Notes under the pieces: generated by a model
Told to the model about the DNA's origin: nothing
The model's input: only the letters and a program-made list of their open reading frames with translations
Database searches by the model: none
NCBI GenBank assembly: GCA_029783825.1
Contig: JAREIK010003001.1
Span: 297,164 to 361,163, forward strand
Length of the DNA stretch: 64,000 nt
Direction: 5' to 3'
DNA from: Sapria himalayana
Lineage: Eukaryota > Streptophyta > Magnoliopsida > Malpighiales > Rafflesiaceae
Position numbers and translations under genes: made by a program
In this document: positions 38,284 to 50,285 of the stretch, piece after piece
Layout: each line of letters starts with the position of its first letter
How positions within the stretch are numbered: the first letter of the stretch is position 1

Positions 38284-38986
38284 CAAGGAAGCACGGACAC
38301 GGCTCCCTAAAGCCGTGTCCGCGTGTCCGACATCTGGACATGTGGACACGACACGGATACGTGTCCGATACGCCACGTGGCATATCATTGCACAATCCGT
38401 ATCAGATGGTTGCGTCGGCAGATGGCAGTCGTATCAATGCCTATAGTGCCCGACGTCCGACGACGTTGGGTGGCCAACTTTGCCGCATGGGCAACGTTGG
38501 CCATTGGCAGGGGGTGGGTGCGATTTTAGGGTGAGGCAGAGAGCGGACACGATTTTAGGGTGAGGCAGAGAGCGGACACGATTTGAGGGAGAGGCAGGAG
38601 CGGGCGCGAATTGAGGGGAGAGGAAGGAGCAGCGCCAATTGAGGGGAGAGGCAGGGGCGGGGGTGTTTGAGGGGGAGGCAGGGGCGTGCGTATTTGTGTG
38701 GGGATGTGCATAAAATAAAATATTTTTATAAAATATAATAAAATATTTTTATTTTATAAAATAAATAATATATATTTATTTTATATAATAAAATATTTTA
38801 ATTTAATTTAATTTAATTTAAAGAATTTTATAAAATACCTAATATTTATAATTAATAATTTTTATATTTATTTTTATTTTTTTTATCATGTCGTATCCTA
38901 GCTGTATCCTAGTTTTTTAGAATTTGCCATGTCCCCGTATCCTGCCGTGTCGTATCACCGTGTCCGTCCGAGTCCGTGCTTCTTAG
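38284..38986. mobile_element. hAT-like element, CAAGGAAGCACGG family
   Basis: The left end CAAGGAAGCACGGACAC and the right end GTGCTTCTTAG are inverted repeats (CAAGGAAGCACGG against CTAAGAAGCACGG). The exact 8-bp duplication ATTAATTT flanks the element at 38276-38283 and 38987-38994, supporting hAT membership. Its 703 bp hold CpG-rich GACACG repeats at both ends, a GC-rich minisatellite, and an AT-rich right arm. There is no transposase. Confidence 0.88.
38520..38700 (+). repeat. GC-rich minisatellite, about 30-bp unit
   Basis: Five to six decaying units of the type CGATTTTAGGGTGAGGCAGA plus GAGCGGACA. The first two are almost identical and later ones diverge toward GAGGGGAGAGGCAGGGGCGG. 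The open frame on the minus strand (38526-38711) is a proline-rich artefact of this repeat. Confidence 0.85.
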
Positions 38987-41789
38987 ATTAATTTTTCCTA
39001 CTATTGTACTATGAAAAGATGAGTCAAATAAAGAGATTAAATCAGAAGTTAAAATAATATTTTGTTTAATATGAATATTTGTTACAGTACAAATTAAAAA
39101 ATTTATTTTCGTATGAGTATTAGTACATCTCCTTTATTTTAAGATAATACTCTTATAATAAATGACTTCGATATTAAAAAAAAATATGAGTTTCTCAAAA
39201 TTTTTACATGAAACTGTCTAAAAATAAAATTTTATTTGTGTAATTGACAACTTATCATATCACATAATCAAAATATCATCGATGTATATAACCAATAAAA
39301 TCATTTTATTATTATTGCTCATCTGAAAAAACAAAAAAATATATATATTTGCAACACATTTATAAAACGAACAAGATGATTGTCAAAGAAAATCGCATAG
39401 GTCAAACTCTCGGTAACTATTTCATATGATGCAAAGTCTTATGCATTCCACAAATTACATATGATTATGCTGCTCAAACTTCAAATAACTGTTTTATATG
39501 CAACTCTACATCATGACCACCACAAAGAAATATATGCATCATGACTAGTTTCCGTGTCCTATATTTGTGAAATACTATTAATGAAATAATAATCAACACT
39601 GAAATTGCTTTGGCTTCTAAAAAAAATATCTTGAAAATGAACACTATCTAAGTTAACCTGACTGCAATAAGTTTCGTCTTAAGGTAATCTACTATTCTAT
39701 CTAAACTTATATTCATAATGAATACTTATTTACAATCTACATACTTAATTAAGGAATGCATCTCTAATCAGCATGATTAGGCATAATCCCCTATTATATG
39801 CTGGCTCAAAAAAAATTAAATAGCCTAGAATCATCAAATAATAATAATAATAAAATAAGAGAATAACAAATCTTGTACAATCATATATTGAGTACACCAC
39901 CTATATCTATTATGAAGATCGATGGGAAGGCAAATATCAGAGAAACTCACTAGAAGGTCTTCTAGCTCCTCAAGGTTATGATTATGGTGTGAAGAAATTG
40001 CGCATGTGTTTTAGATAATCAAATCTTCTAGTTCCTCAAAATAATTTGTACATATTAATAGATATAAAGACTCTTTAATAATAACATCATATTGAGTAAC
40101 AAGATATTCAAATATTATCAATGATTAATATCTCTACAAAATGATGATTTAAGAAAAAGTGAAGAAGAAAAAGCAATGGATGCAAATTCAACTTCTAGAC
40201 AGACTTTTTTGGTTTGCTAAAATATAAGTTTTACTAAAAAAAAATATTTGTAATCATTAAAATCATATCAATTTCTAATGAAAAATACTTATATCTTTGT
40301 ATATTATTTACTAAAATATCCAAGGACAATATACCTTCAAGCCCTAAAAGTCAACTTGTCTCATCTTAGAAGGAACCATAAAATAAAGAAAATAAAATTA
40401 AAAAAAAAAAACAAGAGACAAGTTAAATAATATATTTATATGATGCAACATCCTAGATGCAAACTCTGAGAAAGACTATAATAGTGCTTTTGATTGATAA
40501 GATGGACTTCAAATAAAAAAACCAAAAAAAAAAATATTTCGAAAAACACATTTTATCTATAATTATTTGAGCAATCTCAATTAGAAATTTATTCTACTTT
40601 TTAACAACACTATTTTATTGGGATGTGCAATTACAGGAAGTCTAGTTTAAAAAGTAATTAATTTGTCTTATATTTATAATAATACATTTTTACTTATTAA
40701 TTTTTTTATTTTTATCAAATTTAATTGAATCATTTTATTAAATATCTAAAAAATAAAAAAAAAATTGTTATTTATCATGAAGTATATACAATCAAATATA
40801 TCTAAAATAATAATCAACAAAAATAATCAAAAAACTAAATCATTATATAATTGCTTCTCCACTATAACACAAAATATCAGAATAAATCAAATCAAATTAG
40901 TCTTTAATCAATCAAGAAGTATCAAATTAGTCGTGTTTAGCACGACACAGCCATGTATGGTAGTCATGTCATGACTGGTACGACATAATTTGATTATGGC
41001 TAGCCCGGCAAGGCCCGACAGGCCAAAAGGTATCGAATGGGTAGGGACGAGCAGTGCCAACCAATTTTTAGGTGGCCCACATGCCACCGAGCCATGTCTG
41101 GGATGGTATGGATTCAACAGAGCCGCCCAGCATGGCCCAACATCCCAGCTTTTAACTTTTTTTAACGGGGTTATGCATGTATTTGCTGAATCTTGCCAGT
41201 TCAAGCCGAGTTCCGGTTGTTTGAAAAAATGTTAATTTTAAATGTTAATTTTAAATTTTTAATTAATTAAAAAATTTAAAATCAATTAATTAATTTTAAT
41301 ATTAAAATTCAAAATTATTACAAAATTTTAAATTATAATACTTAAATTAAAATAAATAAATAATTAATTAATTTTTAATAAATTAAATTAATAAAACATA
41401 AACAACTAAAATCTAAAAACTAACAAATATCTAAATCAAAAGTAGTATCAATGCCTGATTTAAAAAAATATTCATCCAGTCTAATGTCAATCATAAAAAC
41501 ATATGTTTCTAAATTAATCCTCAAAATAAAATGATAAAAAAATAAAAGATAAATCAAAAATAATAAATAAAAAAAATAAATAAAAATAATAAATATCAAC
41601 AGCATAAGATCAATGATAATATCAGTATCAGTGTATCAATAGTAGTAGGCAGTAAAGTAGACTTATACGCTCAACTCAATCATCAATGACTCAATCTCAC
41701 ATCAAAAATCAATCGTCAATAATGTCTCACAAATCATCATTAACAGTCAACTCTTTCATTTTTGCTGCTGTCTCAGCATGATCTTAGAT

Positions 41790-42060
41790 GCCCAAGCTTG
41801 AATCCTCTAAATCTTTCATTCATGTTAATGCATCAATAATATTTGACTATAATCTCGATTTTCTATCTGAAATAACATTTACTGCAACAGAAAAAATAAA
41901 TTCTGATTTTATACTCAATATCAGATGAATCAATAGATCCCGTGTCATCTTAGATACCACGGTATATGTGAATTCATATGATTTCCAGCACTGTTAAATA
42001 TTAAGATTCATATTATCGGTATGTAATAGAATTAAATAATAATCAATATATAAATACCAA
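41790..42060 (-). pseudogene. hAT transposase C-terminal remnant
   Basis: Minus-strand text parallels the better copy at 21390-21640. It includes FSVAVNVISDRKSRL-type sequence (about 41900-41850) and a downstream IIDALT*MKDLEDSS tail. It is broken by stops. Confidence 0.6.
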
Positions 42061-42192
42061 GACAGCTAGCTCATATTCAACAGCCCACCCCGTTATTTTC
42101 TCTCACTAATAAAATAGAAAAGTTATCATCTCCAAAAATGATATGCATGTCCGTACTCAGAGTCTCACTACTACTATCAGCATAACTAGTAT

Positions 42193-42555
42193 CTAAGAAC
42201 CATAGATACAAAAACGAACACAATGATACAACACGATAGGGGAAGATAATAAATTTTAAAAAACTAGGATACGGATACGACTAGCATACAGCATGGTAAA
42301 AAAATAAAAATAAAAATTTTCTTTATAAATATTAGGTATTTTGTAAAATAAAATAAAATATTTTATTTTATAAAATAAATATAGTTTTTTTATTTTATAA
42401 AATAAAATTTTTTATTTTATTTTATAAGATAATATTTATAATTATCTAATTTTATAAAATAATATTTTCTAATTATCTTATATTATATAAAAATATTTTA
42501 TTTTATTTTATCAAAATCATGCCCCTCAGCGTACAGAATCGCGCCCCAACAACCC
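42193..42555. mobile_element. Truncated second copy of the CAAGGAAGCACGG family
   Basis: CTAAGAACCATAG followed by GATACAACACGATAGGGG, AAATTTTAAAAAACTAGGAT and the long AT arm aligns with the reverse complement of 38986 leftward. The GC-rich half is missing after a short GCGCCCC piece. No target duplication is identified. Confidence 0.7.
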
Positions 42556-43380
42556 CACAATTATAATTAAAATTACTATCTACATTATAATTTTCAATAT
42601 TTATATTTAAATTAATTTTGTTATTATAATTAAAATTACTATTTGTTATTTTTATTTTTTATTTGTTTTTAAATTATATTGTATTTAATATTTTTAAATT
42701 AATATATATATTAAAATTAATTAAACTAAAAATTAATTCTTAAAGTTTAAACATTAAACTAACGTTAACTAAAATAAAAAAAAACTTAACAAAAATAAAA
42801 AAAAAATACCCGTAATACATAAAATCACATTTGCCTTTTGATATCCTTACTGCACCACAATCAACAGATCACACAACACACCCTAATCTCAAAGTCAATA
42901 TGAAATGAGAACTAGATGGAAAGAAAAAAAGAGCCGAGAGAAGAGAAGGCGGAGAGAAAATATGAGAGAGAAAAGTTATAATTAATGAATAAGAGATGGT
43001 ATTATATAAATTTTAAAAAAAGTTTTTTTTAATCATTTTTTTATATTTGTTTAATTTTTTAAGTGTTTTAAGAGATAGAATCTCTAGGGCTGTTGGATTA
43101 TAATTCATAGCTATTGGGAGCGAAATCCAATGGCCAAAATTTAAAAATTATAATTTTTTTTTGTTTGGACCGTTGGGTTGGTTCAACCATCAAACCAACC
43201 CAAATGGTCACAAGTTCCAGAAGCTTTGGTTTTTGAAACCTACAGTTAGGCCACAGGCTGGAGAGATGGAACCAAAGGGTCCAACTCCAAGCCAACAAAA
43301 ATTAGGTCGCAAAGGGGGAGGGAGGGCATGATTCGGGTCATGCAAAAATTTGTGCCTGACTCTAGACAAGTTACCTCACT

Positions 43381-44170
43381 ACGGCATGAGCCATACCGAA
43401 AGCCAACCTAACACTTGACTGTGCCGTGCTAGACTGGGCCCGAGCTGCCCAGCCCATTTGACACCACTAATCTAGCCGTGCCAAGCCATGATAAGTTGGG
43501 CATGGTAGTGCCCAAAGGCTACCATCCTAGGTCAACCGGTTGTGGTTAATGATTTTAAATTTTTTTATAAATTAAAATTTGAAGTTATCCATTATGAGTT
43601 ATGACATTACATTATTTATTTATTTTGCATACAACATAAAAAAATAAATTCATTAACACAAATGATAAAGTTTCATAATTAAGAATATCAAAAAACATGT
43701 ACATCAATCATCATCCAATCTAAACCAACAAAAAATATATATATCACATTAGAATAACATAAAATAAAAATTATCAATCATAATCATGCGACGTGTAAAC
43801 TCAATATCTATGACAATTAATACAAATATATAATTGATAATCATCGCATAAGCATCTAATATTACTACTAGAGGTGGGCTCAACATTATCAAAGTCTATG
43901 TGACCAACAAGATTCTATGTGACCCAACAAGATTCTATGTGACCAACAAGATTCTATGTGACCAACAAGGTTTTATGTGACCAACAAGATTCTATGTGAC
44001 TAACTTTAAATCCTTTCAATCTTTCATACATACTAGTATCTCAATAATACTTAATCACTATCTCAATCTCATATCCAAAATGATAATAACTACAACAAAA
44101 AATAAATTTCAATGTTACGCTAGATATTAAAAGAATCAATAGATATCATGTTATCATATACAGCACGAAA
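43381..44170. repeat. Tandem duplication, unit 1
   Basis: The unit is homologous to 44175-45440: GCCCATTTGACACC.CTAATCT, then CTAGGTCAACCG, AAATTAAAATTTGAAGTTA, TACATCAATCATCATCCAATC, and the hAT 3' text beyond. It contains the MITE-free target site at 43827-43834 and an internal minisatellite at 43910-44000. Confidence 0.85.
43910..44000 (+). repeat. Minisatellite, 19-20 bp unit
   Basis: Five consecutive units of TGTGACCAACAAGATTCTA with single-base variants, within duplication unit 1. Unit 2 has only one degenerate equivalent near 45262, so the array expanded after the duplication. Confidence 0.9.
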
Positions 44171-44174
44171 TCGG

Positions 44175-45440
44175 TGGACTCATGCTGAAAGCCAGCCCGA
44201 CACTAGATCATGCCCTGTCAGGCACGACCGAGTCAGGTCGGACCCTAGTTGCCCAGCCCATTTGACACCTCTAATCTGACCATGCCAAGCCATGACAAGT
44301 CGAGCAGGGTCATGCCCGAAGGCTACCAACCTAGGTCAACCGATTATGGTTTAATGATTAAGTTTTTTTTTTATAAATTAAAATTTGAAGTTACCTATTA
44401 TGAGTTATGTCAATACATTATTTATTTATTTTACATATAACAAAAAAAATCATTAAATCAATTAATAAAGTTTCATAATTAAAAATATCAAAAAAACAGA
44501 TACATCAATCATCATCCAATCCAAACCAAAAAAAAATTAATACGTCAAGACAATATAAAATAAAAATTATCAATCATAATCATGCGACATACAAAATTAA
44601 TCTCAATGACAATTAGTATAAATATGTAACTAGAGGTGTCAAACGGGCTAGCTCGGCACGGCCTAGCCCAGTTTTAGGCTGCCCAACTAGGCTACTATGC
44701 CGGGTCAGGCACGACACGGTACAATAACCGTGACGTGCCTGGCAGGCACACTATAGTAACCATGTCGTGTCGGGCCAAGCATGGTCACTATATCGTGCTG
44801 CCTTGCATGGACCCTCGGCCCAAAAATTGCCATATTCGACCCAGTTCGAGTAGGACAAAACTCTAATTTTTTTTAAAAAAATTAGGATTTCAGCGGTGCG
44901 GCGGGGTGCCACAAAGTGTCTTCCCCCTCTCGGGGCTCGGCAAGCCTTGCCTGTCAGACATTGGCTCGTATTAACTACGTTTGGTGCGTGATCATGCGTG
45001 TCGTGCCGACACAGTAGGCCGGGCCACTGCACTGTAGCATGTCGCGCCGGGCACAGGCACGGGCACAACACTATAGCATGCCGTGCCGAGCAGGGGCAAG
45101 GCAAAATTGTGCTGTGCTTGTGCCAGACTGGGCCGGTCCATTTGAAACCTCTATATATAAATAATCATCATCGCATAAGTATCTAATGTTATCACTAGTG
45201 GTGAGCTCACATCTTCAAAGTCTCTAGAGTCATCATCTGCCAACAATTTCTTTACCCTTGTTTCAACAAGATCCTAAGTGATCAGCTTTGAATTCTCTCA
45301 ATCTTTCATACATGCTAGTGTCTCGATAATATCTGATCACTATCTCAATCTCCTATCCAAAATGATAATAACTACAACAACAAAAAATAGACTTCAATAT
45401 TATGCTCAATACTGAAAGAGTCAATAGATCTCATGTCATC
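44175..45440. repeat. Tandem duplication, unit 2 (carries a MITE)
   Basis: Second copy of 43381-44170 in direct orientation. It is longer because a 523-bp MITE is inserted at 44631-45153. Apart from that insertion the order of landmarks is preserved. Confidence 0.85.
44631..45153. mobile_element. GC-rich hAT MITE, subfamily B
   Basis: The left end is TAGAGGTGTCAAACGGGC and the right end GGCCGGTCCATTTGAAACCTCTA. The flanking 8-mers TATGTAAC and TATATAAA match at 6 of 8. The paralogous unit 1 shows the empty site TATATAAT at 43827. The interior (CTCGGGGCTCGGCAAGCC, GGTGCGTGATCATGCGTGT) matches the MITE at 52740 but not those at 13956 and 56061, defining a second subfamily. Confidence 0.9.
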
Positions 45441-47772
45441 ATATTCAGCACGGGATAGGTAAATTCATATGATTTTTACCATTATAAAATATAAAAATTT
45501 TTATTATTATGTAATATGATTGGGCAATAATCAGTATAAGTATCAGGATAGTTCACTCCTATTTAATAGTTCACTGTATCATTTCCAAATATAGTATATA
45601 TATTTGTACTCGAGGTCTGGCTATAATTATTACCATACCTAGTATTATAGTATGTAAATAACTCAATCAATGTTTTATAAATGAGCCATTCAGATTAGTA
45701 TTTTTGGTTCATACACATGGATATGTATATCAAAATATTCTTTTCTTATTTCACTTTAACTTTAGAATCAATGTAGGTAGCCAGACAATAAAGAGATAAA
45801 ATAGTAGACTAGTATTTTAAGTATTTAGTTTTTATCTTAACAATAATATCACTAAATGTCAAATCATCTCTAAACTTTCTAAATATACCACTAATATTAC
45901 ATATGCACTTGAGTGAAGTGCAAGTGATAGGAGTATAAACTGACGAACATATATTCATTGTGTCATAAAATATTTTCTTGAATTTCATAAATGATATTAT
46001 TTTATCTCATTAATTTTATCAATAATAAGTTCATCAATCTTACTAATGAAGTAATCAAATATCATATTTTATATTAAACACTTAACTCTAACATTAAGTG
46101 TAATTCCAATAATATCTCATATCAATTTAAAATTTCTTCTTTAGACTCGGACAAACATAGACAATCAAACTCTTATTGTCTGTTAGGCATCTAAAAATAT
46201 TTTAGCAAGTTACATATTTTTACTAAAATTGGAGAAAAACTTTCATACTCGTTTGTACAATCAGATTAATAATATGACATATGCATCTAACGTAAAAAAG
46301 AACTCATAATAGTTGATTTCTAATAGTCCTAATAAACATATTAATGACTACTTCATTATTAGATGTGTTATCAAATATAATACTAAATATTTTATTTTAA
46401 ATATTATAATTTTTAAAGATTCTTAACATACACTCATATATGATATGATCATAATACATATGAAAAATTTCTAAAAATTATGAATTCTTTTTTTTTAGTA
46501 TCCATTTAAAATTTACATAATGGGTAGCATGACATGCAAAAGATGTATCATCGCAACTAATTTAAATATCATACATCACAGGCATCACACCACTATATTA
46601 CTTAAATTTATTTGAGTATGTTATTCTTATATGTTAACCTAAAAATCTTATAACTAAAAATATGTTTGCATAATATATATTACTTTTGGATCCTCCAAAA
46701 ATTTAATTAGAATACTTATCATAGTGATCAGTTTGATTATATCTTTTCAACCTAACTCATTACAATGTGTAGGGAGTCAATATAAAACTTGACCTAGAAC
46801 CAACCTCAATAACTCCATCTCTCAGGTGAATTTGCCTAAGATCTAATGCATTATATTTTTTGATATAATGATCAATATATCTTTTAAGTACTTAGTCTCA
46901 CACACACTCCAACATGTATATATATTTTTACAATACTAGCATTATGTAGATTTTTCATTGACACCTCTAGTTGTACTATATTAAAAAATTCAAATTACAT
47001 TGTTCTAATTTTTTATTTTTTAGATTATGAGTTTGAGTCGAGACCATGTGAGAAAACATCATTACGACCTTGAACATTTCCATAGAATTATCATTATTAA
47101 TATTATCTACGACTGTGTTAATTTTAATTTCATCATCATTAAATTTAATATTTATCATTTTTAATTGTTTAAATTTATAAATTATATTCAAATTTCTAAA
47201 TTAAAAATTAATTGATATTAAAAAATTAAAAAATTAAAAAATTTAAAAATTAAATAAATATTATAAAATAATATTAGGTTAGCATTAGTTTATGGAGGAA
47301 AGAAAAAATAGCAGCCTGCACCCAAGTTTTTGCCCTCTATGTCCATGATTCACATTCTTTAAGCTTTGCAAAAAAAAATCTAAAATTAAAATTATAAATA
47401 ACTCTTTAGAGAGAGATAACCAAGACAGAGAGGATAGACGAGAGAGAGAAAAGAGTTAATTATTTATATAGATTTTTTTAATATATAATTTTTAAATTTT
47501 TTAATATTTGTTTTAAATTTAAACAGGACATAAACTCAACAGTCGTCGAATCTTCTGCCCTAGTTGTTATAAGTGAATCCAATTGTCTGGATCTTCATAT
47601 ATTTTTATTTTCAATTTTTTGTTAGCTGCCCATTAGAATGAGAACCAAAGCCTCAAACCGGCACGACTTGGATCCAGGCACAATTCTGGATTATGGCGCA
47701 TCGTGCCATGCTAGGCTAGGCATGGCTGAACCAAGTCATACCGTTGATCCACTGGTCAGTTTGACAGCTCTA
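45160..47772 (-). mobile_element. hAT transposon (TAGAGGTGTCAA family), decayed
   Basis: The right (5') terminus GTCAGTTTGACAGCTCTA ends at 47772. The leader at 47610-47550 (reverse complement TTGGATTCACTTATAACAAC, TAGGGCAGAA) resembles the leader of the hAT at 62570. A CT-rich stretch and TATA-like text occur at 47480-47390 on the minus strand. The transposase follows on the minus strand, and its 3' part is included in the tandem duplication, so the left end cannot be placed. Confidence 0.6.
45270..47000 (-). pseudogene. hAT transposase remnant
   Basis: Near 45500-45270 the minus strand reads WKSYEFTYPVLNMMT*DLLT and then LSVLSIILKSIF, the hAT dimerisation pattern. Around 46400-46330 it reads a FDNTSNNEVVINMFI-type sequence, the counterpart of the motif at 34680. 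Order and orientation agree with a single decayed gene. Confidence 0.7.
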
Positions 47773-49617
47773 AATCGATTTAAATTGACATGAAAGATGA
47801 AAAATCGTTATAATTTTTTTCTAACATGTCTCACATATAATACTCTAAGTATCCTTATGACTAATATAAAGTATTAACAATTTGGTCATTGATTAATAAT
47901 CAAACATAGAATGCATAAATACAATCAAACATTTAAAAGATCTTATTGTCTAAAAGAAAGTATAAAATTCAACCTACTAAATCCCTATTAGAGTAGTTAT
48001 CCAAGACACCTGATACTGTAAACATATGTTAGTAAAAAATAAAAATAAAATCAAAAATAAATTGTCAACAAAATAAATATATACTAAGAATATAGTAATA
48101 AAATAATTCTGCATAAGAATAATATATTAAAGTAACAGAGTAAAGTTAAACACCATTATATCTAATTACTTTCAATAATTTCCCATTGTTCATAATAATA
48201 ATTTAAAAAATATATATATATAATTAATAGAATACAATTAACAATAGAATAAATATTAATTCTTGTATCTAACATTCATGAGTCAAAAATAAAAAAATTA
48301 ATCAAACAATCAAACATATATGAAGGGATGAAGAATTTGATGGTCTTAGATAAGAGCTTTATACTCTCTTATTTAGTAAGTATAAATGTCATATTAATTA
48401 AGCTATGTGAACGGTCCTAGATGACTCAGGTAGACAGCATGTTTCAATCAATACAATGTAAAAATCTCAATCAACACTCTAAAACCGAATAACTAACACT
48501 TGTCTTAGGTAAAGCCAATCTTTCTACAATATGCACACTGAACTAAAGCTCTTGAATCTTTATTTTTATTGTGGCAATACCTTCACATACTCAATACACA
48601 CTTCAAGATCAAACAACAGCAAATTAAGGTTACTACCCAAAACTCCTAATTTTTTCTCAAAATTAACTATACCAATTTAGGATTTCTGTCAAACTCTAAT
48701 TTCTAAAATATAATTTCTGTCAAATTAAAATCTAATAAATTAGAATTCGTAAACTATAGTTTCTATTCAGGCTTAAAATAGACTAAAATTGATAACCTCT
48801 AAGCCATCTTCTGAGCATAGCACTGCCATAGGCAACACAAGCACGACTCACCTCCCCCTTTTATAGTGTTCATTGGGTGGGCATTGATACCAAAGTGTGC
48901 AATAGTGTTACTGACAACATACTATGATGTGCACCTTCATTTCTTCCACCATGTGTGCATGTATTGTAGGATGCATGAAAACATGTATTATACCGGTGTA
49001 ATAGATAAAAGTGATTGGGTTGGCAAACAAATTAGATCCTCTCATCAAAATCAAAAAAATAAAATAAAATAAAAAATGCATATAAAATGAAAACTACAAC
49101 AATGAGTTTTTACATTCTTGATGTTTCAACTTTCAATTTATCAGTATATGTGACAAATATTTTTATTATGTAAGATGATGAGTTAACAATCAATTAATTC
49201 AAATAGTAACTTCAATCACAATTTTTAGTTGAAAAATATTAGAAGACTTAAATATTTTATTAAGTTTGAGATAATTTATGAAAGTAAATATATTATATCA
49301 TCAAGAAATGATTTCTTTTGTATTGTATGTCCTTCATTTTACTCACCTACTGAGAAGAGTATTAGATTAAATATTAAAATATTTAATAATTATCATATTA
49401 TATATAATTTATCAGTTTGTTTAATTAATTATTTCTTAAACTTTTTACAACATATTCTCATTGAAGCATAAATCTGCATACTTAAATATGTGAAAAAATC
49501 TCCATGGAATCATATTTCATTTTATGACAATAAACATTTTCGGATATTCAGGAGAATACACGTTAGAGTTAGGCACCATTCTATTAGAACCCTCTATTTT
49601 GTCCCAAACAGAACATC
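47773..49617. other. Intronic DNA, retroelement-like
   Basis: No gene is seen. 48780-48870 has GC-richer text and CCCCCTTTTATAG, which could be an LTR promoter in either sense. 49100-49220 resembles 37430-37600 (CATT.TTTTACATT..., CAATTTAT.AGTATA), a shared repeat. The open frame at 49229-49471 is AT-rich with no recognisable product. Confidence 0.35.
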
Positions 49618-49951
49618 ATTTAGTGTTGGCTAGGCACGCCTCATAAAGAGGTGGCTTGGTAGAGCACATTAGCCAGTTATGGCAAATTTTCATGTCTGGC
49701 CATTGTATTCTAACTCAATCCCTCCATTGGCCAACTAGGCCCATGCCGTGATGTGGGTTTGTGCTCGTGCATGTTTTATGGTTGGGCTCGGGCCATGCCA
49801 GGACATAGGTCCAGACCACTGTGCAGTAGGCATGCAGGGGCAACCCACAAGATGCCCATCAAACCCAACACAGTCAAGCTGCTCGACACTACACATGGAG
49901 TAGTATAGACCTCGGGCCCGGCAAGCTGGGGCAGCCCAATTGACATCGCTA
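49618..49951. mobile_element. GC-derived hAT element next to PEX5 exon
   Basis: A GC-richer block ending CCCAATTGACATCGCTA at 49951, a decayed family terminus. The left edge, near TAGTGTTGGCTAGGCACG, is approximate. It lies 87 bp inside the intron from the donor at 50038. Confidence 0.55.
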
Positions 49952-50038
49952 CATCTGCGACTTAAAAACCAGTGACTCAGCCAAATAACATCGCATGCAA
50001 AAGAAGTATTTCAAAAGATGATAATGAAAGTAAGTAAC

Positions 50039-50285
50039 CTGAAGGTCATCATCATTCTCTGCATGTGTTATTCCAAGCAACCTCCAACACTCAGAATTAT
50101 CAGGAGTTTTCAAGACTTCAGCCTCTAGGGCAAGCACTGCTTCACTTAAAAGACCCTTGTGGAACAACTCCAGTCCCTCTTTTAAAGGACTGAGACGTCC
50201 AACATACGGATTCATATCAGAGAAAACATAAACTCCCCTAGAAACATTTGGTGGCAGTCTACCAGCTAATTGATCACCTGTGTAT
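50039..50285 (-). CDS. PEX5: PEX5 exon: end of linker, TPR1 and start of TPR2
   Basis: Exon of the peroxisomal targeting signal 1 receptor, a soluble receptor that binds C-terminal SKL-type signals through its TPR domain and delivers cargo to the peroxisome membrane. The translation carries the plant PEX5 signature RGVYVFSDMNPYVG, then GLLSEAVLALEAEVLKTPDN (TPR1) and WRLLGITHAENDDDLQ entering TPR2. There is no internal stop. The donor is CAG|GTTACT after position 50039, phase 0. The acceptor is most likely TTTTTAG before 50285; an ACACAG a few bases further in is an alternative. Phase and sequence continue directly into the exon at 24727. The methionine 24 bp upstream is intronic, so this is an internal exon and not a small gene. 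Some residues differ from my recollection of the rice and Arabidopsis proteins, but the repeat scaffold is intact. Whether the gene is expressed cannot be judged from sequence. Confidence 0.9.

Larger units (their letters stand above)
37560..40770 (-). mobile_element. Ty1-copia pol remnant with nested hAT
   Basis: The minus strand reads the copia reverse transcriptase catalytic region LVIYIDDILIM at about 39290-39260, preceded at 39540-39430 by the NAFLHG-region equivalent. Around 40625-40590 is a degraded integrase end (the QQNGVVERK context). All frames are broken. An hAT-like element sits inside at 38284-38986. Confidence 0.65.
40920..43469 (-). mobile_element. hAT transposon (TAGAGGTGTCAA family), decayed
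   Basis: The 5' end is on the right: GCCCATTTGACACCACTA ending at 43469, preceded by GC-derived DNA. A block at 43080-43135, reverse complemented, aligns with the leader of the larger hAT at 63030-63090 (TTGGATTtCGCtCC...AATCCAAC). A CT-rich leader and TATA-like sequence lie at 43010-42890 on the minus strand. The left GC-derived end is near 40920-41230 but is diffuse. The minus-strand transposase C-terminus is in the middle. Confidence 0.6.
24728..50038 (-). other. PEX5: Giant PEX5 intron, about 25.3 kb
   Basis: The donor GTTACT at 50038 and the acceptor CTTTCAG at 24728 bound a stretch with no coding sequence of PEX5 itself. It is packed with hAT and copia remnants, at least four GC-rich hAT termini or MITEs, tandem duplications and AT-rich DNA. 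Both junctions are in phase 0 and the spliced reading is the family-conserved DDLQAIAAM. This supports one intron rather than two unrelated fragments. Confidence 0.8.

Noticed and set aside
43910..44000. CRISPR-like array
   Set aside because: Contiguous 19-20 bp minisatellite without spacers, in a plant nuclear context.
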